Shown: positions 6,970 through 10,161 of the stretch, one piece after another
How positions within the stretch are numbered: position 1 is the first letter of the stretch
How the letters are laid out: each line of letters opens with the position of its first letter
Assembly: GCA_024681875.1 (NCBI GenBank)
Contig: JAILAA010000084.1
Location: forward strand, 1 to 10,161
Direction: 5' to 3'
Source: Prevotella sp.
Lineage (GTDB): Bacteria; Bacteroidota; Bacteroidia; Bacteroidales; Bacteroidaceae
Length of the DNA: 10,161 bases
Translations under genes and position numbers: made by a program
The notes under the pieces: generated by a model
What the model was told of the DNA's origin: nothing
The model's input: only the letters and a program-made list of their open reading frames with translations
Databases searched by the model: none

Positions 6970-8008
6970 CTATCCATTGACCTACCTCACGCGTTCCATA
7001 GTGTGCGCCACCCTCTACCTGTATCTCCGGCGTGCGCACATTAGCAGCCAACGATGCATCGACAGCCTGGCGAATGAGTGCGCCTTCTTCCTTCAATTCA
7101 AAATGCTCTAACAACATGGCGGCAGATAGTATCTGCGCCAGCGGATTGGCCAGGTTCTGCCCGGCGGCCTGCGGCCACGAGCCATGCACGGGCTCAAACA
7201 ACGGTGTATGCAGGCCAAGCGACGAAGAGGGCTGCAACCCCATCGACCCTGTTATGCATGATGTCTCGTCAGTGAGGATGTCGCCAAAGGTGTTCTCCGT
7301 CACAATGACATCAAAGAAGCGCGGCTCCGTCAGCACCCGCATAGAAGCGTTGTCGATGAACATATAGTCGGTTGTCACTTCTGGATACAGCGGCTCCATC
7401 TCCTTTGCAATCTGACGCCAGAGACGCGAACTGGCCAGCACATTAGCCTTGTCTACGACAGTCAGATGCTTCTTGCGCTTCATGGCATAATCGAAGCTTA
7501 CCTTCAAGATGCGTTCTATCTCAGGACGTGTGTAGAAGTCGGTATCGTAGGCCTTGTCGTTGTCCTGATATTTCTCACCGAAATACATACCGCCCGTCAG
7601 CTCGCGGATGACGATGAAATCGGCACCGCGCAGCAGCTCATCTTTCAGCGGAGACTTATGCAGCAGACAGTCGAAAGTGGCAACAGGCCTTATGTTAGCA
7701 AACAGTCCCAGCTTCTTACGCATGGCCAGCAGGCCCGACTCAGGGCGCACAGGGGCACTAGGGTCGTTATCATACTTCAGCGAGCCCACAGCGGCAAAAA
7801 GCACTGCATCACTATCCATGCACAATCGGTGCGTTGCCTCGGGATATGGGTCACCGACGGCATCGATGGCACAGGCACCCACCAGAGCCTCCTCGAAGGA
7901 AAAGTCGTGATTGAACTTGTGAGCGATGGCCTTCATCACAGCTACACCTTGCTGCATAATCTCCGGACCTATGCCGTCACCTGGCAAAACAGCTATCTTT
8001 AATTTCAT
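6950..8008 (-). CDS. leuB: 3-isopropylmalate dehydrogenase
   Basis: LeuB oxidises and decarboxylates (2R,3S)-3-isopropylmalate to 2-oxoisocaproate with NAD+, the third step of leucine synthesis in the cytoplasm. The 352-residue length is normal. The start at 8008 ([17 protein letters not shown]) is chosen over a longer in-frame extension to 8050 because the family begins here and because the promoter overlaps the extension. Visible motifs are GDGIGPE (10-16), [10 protein letters not shown] (99-108), [10 protein letters not shown] (135-144, with catalytic Tyr142), [14 protein letters not shown] (with catalytic Lys187), metal ligands Asp219, Asp243 and Asp247 ([11 protein letters not shown]), and the NAD-binding loop [18 protein letters not shown] (272-289). 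The Trp-Pro-Gln variant in that loop is, from memory, usual for Bacteroidota. It is monocistronic on this strand within the window, convergent to the mfd unit and divergent from serB. Confidence 0.96.
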   Translation of the reverse strand: MKLKIAVLPGDGIGPEIMQQGVAVMKAIAHKFNHDFSFEEALVGACAIDAVGDPYPEATHRLCMDSDAVLFAAVGSLKYDNDPSAPVRPESGLLAMRKKLGLFANIRPVATFDCLLHKSPLKDELLRGADFIVIRELTGGMYFGEKYQDNDKAYDTDFYTRPEIERILKVSFDYAMKRKKHLTVVDKANVLASSRLWRQIAKEMEPLYPEVTTDYMFIDNASMRVLTEPRFFDVIVTENTFGDILTDETSCITGSMGLQPSSSLGLHTPLFEPVHGSWPQAAGQNLANPLAQILSAAMLLEHFELKEEGALIRQAVDASLAANVRTPEIQVEGGAHYGTREVGQWIVDYILG

Positions 8009-8037
8009 ATTACAGTGAGTTATGGTTATTCCGTCTG

Positions 8038-8069
8038 CAAAAATAAGCATTTTCTGCTAAACACACAAA
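8038..8069 (-). promoter_or_regulatory. Promoter for leuB
   Basis: On the minus strand, TTTG (complement of 8066-8069) and TATTTTTG (complement of 8038-8045) are spaced by 20 bases. Transcription would start near 8031, giving a leader of about 22 bases before the leuB ATG at 8008. The leader is too short for a leucine attenuator or T-box, so control would have to act at the promoter. Confidence 0.7.
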
Positions 8070-8073
8070 AAAA

Positions 8074-8105
8074 TTTGGCCATTAAAAATAATATACCTAA
8101 TTTTG
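8074..8105 (+). promoter_or_regulatory. Promoter for serB
   Basis: TTTG at 8074-8077 and TAATTTTG at 8098-8105 are separated by 20 bases, a good match to the Bacteroidota consensus. The start site should be near 8112, about 16 bases before the serB ATG. Its upstream box is only four bases from the upstream box of the opposing leuB promoter. Confidence 0.72.
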
Positions 8106-8127
8106 CAAAAAAGATGATCAATTGAGA

Positions 8128-9369
8128 ATGCAAGAAAACTACCGCGAAGAACAATTCCTGGTACGCATCACCGGACAGGACCGTCCAGGACTAACCGCAT
8201 CCATCATGGGCATCCTGGCCCGCTACGATGCACAGATACTCGACATCGGCCAGGCCGATATCCACTCTACCCTATCCCTCGGCATCCTCATCCGCATGGA
8301 CGAGGCACATAGCGGACAGGTGATGAAGGAGCTGCTGTTCAAGGCCACCGAGCTGGGCGTGAACATCGGCTTCTCGCCCATCAGCGACGACGAGTACGAG
8401 GAGTGGGTGGGCCATCAGGGCAAAAACCGCTACATCCTCATGGTGATGGGCCGCCAGTTAGAAGCCCGCCAGATTGAGGCCGCCACGCGCGTCATCGCCG
8501 ATCAGGGATTTAACATCGACGCCATCCGACGCATGACGGGCCGCAAGAGCATCAAGAATCCGGCCAAGCACACCCGCGCCTGCATCGAGTTCTCGCTGCG
8601 TGGCGAGCCTGCTGACCGCCAGGAGATGCAGCGGCAGTTCCTCAAGCTCTCGGCCGAGATGGAGGTAGACTTCTCGTTCCAAAAGGACGACATGTTCCGC
8701 CGTATGCGCCGCCTCATCTGCTTCGACATGGACTCGACGCTCATTCAGACAGAGTGCATCGACGAACTGGCAGAGCGCGCCGGCGTAGGAGCCGAAGTAC
8801 GGGCCATCACCGAAAGCGCCATGCGCGGCGAGATAGACTTCAAGGAAAGCTTTACACGCAGGGTCTCGCTGCTCAAGGGGCTCGACATCAGCGTCATGCA
8901 GGACATTGCCGAGCATCTGCCCATCACCGAGGGCACCGACCGCCTGATGACCATCCTCAAGCGCTGCGGCTACAAGATTGCCATCCTCTCGGGCGGTTTC
9001 ACCTACTTCGGCGAATACCTGCAGCGACGCTACGGCATCGACTATGTCTACGCCAACGAATTAGAGGTGGACGAGAACGGCAAGCTGACAGGCCGCTATG
9101 TGGGCGACATCGTCGACGGCGCACGCAAAGCCGAGCTGCTGAAGCTCATCGCCCAGGTGGAGAAAGTCAACCTGGCACAGACCATCGCCGTGGGCGACGG
9201 CGCCAACGACCTGCCGATGATCAGCGAGGCCGGCCTCGGCATAGCCTTCCATGCCAAGCCCCGCGTCGTGGCCAACGCCAAGCAGAGCATCACCACCATC
9301 GGCCTCGACGGCGTGCTCTACTTCCTCGGCTTCAAGGATTCCTATCTGGGTGAACAAGGAAAACTTTGA
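8128..9369 (+). CDS. serB: Phosphoserine phosphatase with two N-terminal ACT domains
   Basis: SerB hydrolyses O-phospho-L-serine to L-serine, the last step of the phosphorylated serine pathway. The protein has 413 residues from the ATG at 8128; a TTG two codons upstream is in frame but less likely. Residues about 9-85 form one ACT domain (VRITGQDRPGLTASIMGIL) and about 100-180 a second (RYILMVMGRQLEARQIEAA). These probably sense an amino acid such as serine, by analogy with other ACT-bearing SerB proteins. The HAD phosphatase core follows from about 195: DMDST (Asp200 nucleophile, Asp202 acid/base), the cap region with RGEIDFKESFTRRVSLLKGL, SGGFTYF (288-294), KAELLK with the conserved Lys, and GDGANDLPM (356-364). 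All catalytic elements are intact. The gene stands alone after a divergent promoter shared with leuB, which may allow joint control of serine and leucine synthesis; this is inference. Confidence 0.96.
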   Translation: MQENYREEQFLVRITGQDRPGLTASIMGILARYDAQILDIGQADIHSTLSLGILIRMDEAHSGQVMKELLFKATELGVNIGFSPISDDEYEEWVGHQGKNRYILMVMGRQLEARQIEAATRVIADQGFNIDAIRRMTGRKSIKNPAKHTRACIEFSLRGEPADRQEMQRQFLKLSAEMEVDFSFQKDDMFRRMRRLICFDMDSTLIQTECIDELAERAGVGAEVRAITESAMRGEIDFKESFTRRVSLLKGLDISVMQDIAEHLPITEGTDRLMTILKRCGYKIAILSGGFTYFGEYLQRRYGIDYVYANELEVDENGKLTGRYVGDIVDGARKAELLKLIAQVEKVNLAQTIAVGDGANDLPMISEAGLGIAFHAKPRVVANAKQSITTIGLDGVLYFLGFKDSYLGEQGKL

Positions 9370-9410
9370 AGCGCTATAGCGTGCACTGACATCCCCAACA
9401 ACAGAAACAG

Positions 9411-9540
9411 GTTGGCAGCGAGTGCTGCCATCATTTTTCCCGCCCGCTGCCGATAATGGCAGCGGGCGCTGTTAATGTTGTCCCGTCCGCTGCCAACAAC
9501 GAAGAAGCGGCCTGTAAGCAGCCAGTGAGACCATCATTTT
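9411..9540. repeat. Cluster of GCTGCC inverted and direct repeats
   Basis: The most stable element is an 11-bp perfect hairpin, CGCCCGCTGCC at 9441-9451 with its complement at 9458-9468 and a six-base loop. Around it, GTTGGCAGCG at 9411-9420 is the exact inverted complement of 9488-9497, enclosing the hairpin. CCGCTGCC at 9487-9494 can also pair with 9458-9465, so alternative folds compete. A degenerate 23-base direct repeat (9415-9437 and 9518-9540, 19 of 23 identical, ending CCATCATTTT) bounds the cluster. No open reading frame of note is present. It could be a structured terminator region or a decayed small mobile repeat. Confidence 0.6.
9413..9438 (+). terminator. Candidate intrinsic terminator downstream of serB
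   Basis: TGGCAGC (9413-9419) and GCTGCCA (9424-9430) form a perfect 7-bp stem with a GAGT loop. ATCATTTTT follows, giving a short U-rich tail. It lies 44 bases after the serB stop and is the best terminator candidate for that gene, although the tail is interrupted. Confidence 0.5.
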
Positions 9541-9582
9541 CAATTATAACGGTTCTTCTGCAATTTAGTTGATACAAATGAG

Positions 9583-9699
9583 AATTTTATGTTTCCGGAC
9601 GAGAAACATGTGTTTCCGGACGTGAAACATGTGTTTCCGGACGTGAAACATGTGTTTCTGCGCCTGAAACATGTGTGCAACGACCGGAAACATAAAATT
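9583..9699. repeat. Array of five 21-bp palindromic units bounded by a 16-bp inverted repeat
   Basis: Five contiguous 21-base units start at 9590, 9611, 9632, 9653 and 9674. Units 1-4 each have the arms TGTTTC and GAAACA around a seven-base centre, then TG. Centres are CGGACGA, CGGACGT, CGGACGT and TGCGCCT; the fifth unit is degenerate on its left side. The whole array is enclosed by a perfect inverted repeat: AATTTTATGTTTCCGG at 9583-9598 and its complement at 9684-9699. The arms are conserved while the centre changes, so the palindrome appears to be what matters. The minus strand is open through the array as a repeating ETHVSRP peptide, which I treat as a by-product of the 21-base period. 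Confidence 0.85.
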
Positions 9700-9950
9700 G
9701 TTTGCAATTAAGAAAAAAACACAAATTGCTTTCAATAAAAATGAAGTAGAACCATTTAAACAAACATTTTCCCCACAAATATTGCTTTTTCTTCAAATAT
9801 GTCGATGGAACTGTTCCCATGACACTACTTGCTGTATCACATACAAATGTAATCTTGGATAGTCGTTTTTAACATTAAACCCACAAATTAGTATCCTATT
9901 TCAATTAGAATACCAATTTGCTTTTTGCCCGTGTTAATGGTATTATTTTA
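9700..9950. other. AT-rich non-coding stretch
   Basis: This interval is markedly richer in A and T than the coding regions. Short open frames on both strands show no convincing start context or protein features. I see no tRNA or rRNA-like sequence. A weak imperfect palindrome around 9891-9914 (AGTATCCTA with TAGAATAC) is the only structure noticed. Confidence 0.5.
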
Positions 9951-9982
9951 TTTAAATTCCGCTAACAAAAATCGTAACTTTG
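9951..9982 (+). promoter_or_regulatory. Predicted promoter for the gene at 10007
   Basis: TAACTTTG at 9975-9982 matches TAnnTTTG. TTTA at 9951-9954, 20 bases upstream, is a one-base variant of TTTG. Transcription would start near 9989, about 18 bases before the ATG. The downstream element is overlapped by an inverted repeat. Confidence 0.6.
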
Positions 9983-10003
9983 TAACCTAAAAACTACGAT
10001 TTT
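9968..10003. promoter_or_regulatory. 9-bp inverted repeat around the transcription start
   Basis: AAAATCGTA (9968-9976) and TACGATTTT (9995-10003) are exact inverted copies with 18 bases between them. The left arm overlaps the first bases of the predicted promoter element and the right arm ends three bases before the start codon. The position suits an operator for a dimeric DNA-binding regulator; a transcript hairpin is less likely because the left arm is upstream of the predicted start. Confidence 0.5.
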
Positions 10004-10006
10004 ATT

Positions 10007-10161
10007 ATGTCTAACAGAAACATAATTCTCCTACACATCTTGGAGTCAGACACATACGAATTCTATGGTTCTCCAGCCTCACTTTTCGACAAGCACGAGG
10101 CCAAAGAGCTGCTTATCGCGCAGACCAGCCTGAACAACCATTTCAGCAAGATGGCAGCACA
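10007..10161 (+). CDS. Unrecognised protein, N-terminal part only
   Basis: The frame opens at ATG 10007, just after a promoter, and runs to the end of the window, so only 51 residues are visible. The protein begins MSNRNIILLHILESDTYEFYG, continues with SLFDKHEAKELLIAQTSL and reaches FSKMAA. There is no signal peptide or membrane segment, so it is probably cytoplasmic. The stretch from about residue 25 to 50 looks helical and amphipathic. I cannot assign a family. The gene is supported by the promoter spacing, the sharp rise in GC content at the start and normal codon use. Confidence 0.6.
   Translation, partial: MSNRNIILLHILESDTYEFYGSPASLFDKHEAKELLIAQTSLNNHFSKMAA

Noticed and set aside
6974..6982. 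CCATTGACC word near the 3' end of leuB as a further repeat copy
   Set aside because: A single nine-base copy without an inverted or tandem partner, in a region that fits the normal LeuB C-terminus; probably chance.
7466..8002. Plus-strand 178-codon open frame opposite leuB
   Set aside because: It is antisense to the well-supported leuB gene, with no recognisable domain.
8009..8050. Upstream extension of LeuB by 14 codons
   Set aside because: It overlaps the leuB promoter element at 8038-8045, and the family's conserved N-terminus starts at the codon at 8008.
9583..9699. Array considered as a CRISPR
   Set aside because: The repeats would be about 14 bases and the intervals 7 bases, with identical intervals in two units and no cas genes nearby; this does not fit a CRISPR.
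9587..9820. Minus-strand 77-residue open frame with repeated ETHVSRP peptide
   Set aside because: The periodic peptide follows from a 21-base repeat lacking stops in that frame; the rest of the frame is AT-rich with no promoter or protein-like features.

Overview
The window looks like a chromosomal segment from a Prevotella-like member of the Bacteroidota. Four upstream regions carry the Bacteroidota sigma-ABfr promoter pattern (TTTG or a near match, about 19-20 bases, then TAnnTTTG), leaders are short with no clear Shine-Dalgarno sequence, and the proteins (DUF4835, an ACT-ACT-HAD SerB, a LeuA2-like synthase) are of Bacteroidota type. The assignment rests on these patterns only.

Layout from left to right: the C-terminal part of an AEC-family membrane transporter (1-534); a promoter and a two-gene unit made of a secreted DUF4835/PorD-like protein (647-1549) and, three bases later, a 2-isopropylmalate/citramalate synthase-like enzyme (1553-3142); a second promoter driving the transcription-repair coupling factor mfd (3200-6703) and an overlapping small two-helix membrane protein (6693-6944). 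Convergent to these, only five bases away, is leuB (8008-6950, minus strand). leuB and serB (8128-9369, plus strand) are divergently transcribed from back-to-back promoters in a 119-base gap. A 637-base non-coding stretch follows, with hairpins built from GCTGCC words and an array of five 21-bp palindromic units enclosed by a perfect 16-bp inverted repeat. The window ends inside an unrecognised gene (10007 onward) whose start is preceded by a 9-bp inverted repeat spanning the predicted transcription start.

Metabolically the segment mixes branched-chain amino acid synthesis (LeuA2-like synthase, LeuB), serine synthesis (SerB) and transcription-coupled DNA repair (Mfd). The two leucine-pathway genes are separated by the mfd unit, and no leuC or leuD is visible.

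The most unusual signal is a set of palindromic or low-complexity repeats lying in frame inside essential-looking genes: an ATTGACC-type repeat in the leuA2-like gene (2076-2107), a related palindrome early in mfd (3536-3582), and two GC-rich palindromes later in mfd (4629-4661 and 6123-6210). All are translated without breaking the frame and add low-complexity peptide at what appear to be loops or domain linkers. This resembles protein-coding palindromic elements known from Rickettsia. The 21-bp palindrome array at 9583-9699, with a period of two DNA helical turns, is the second main point of interest.
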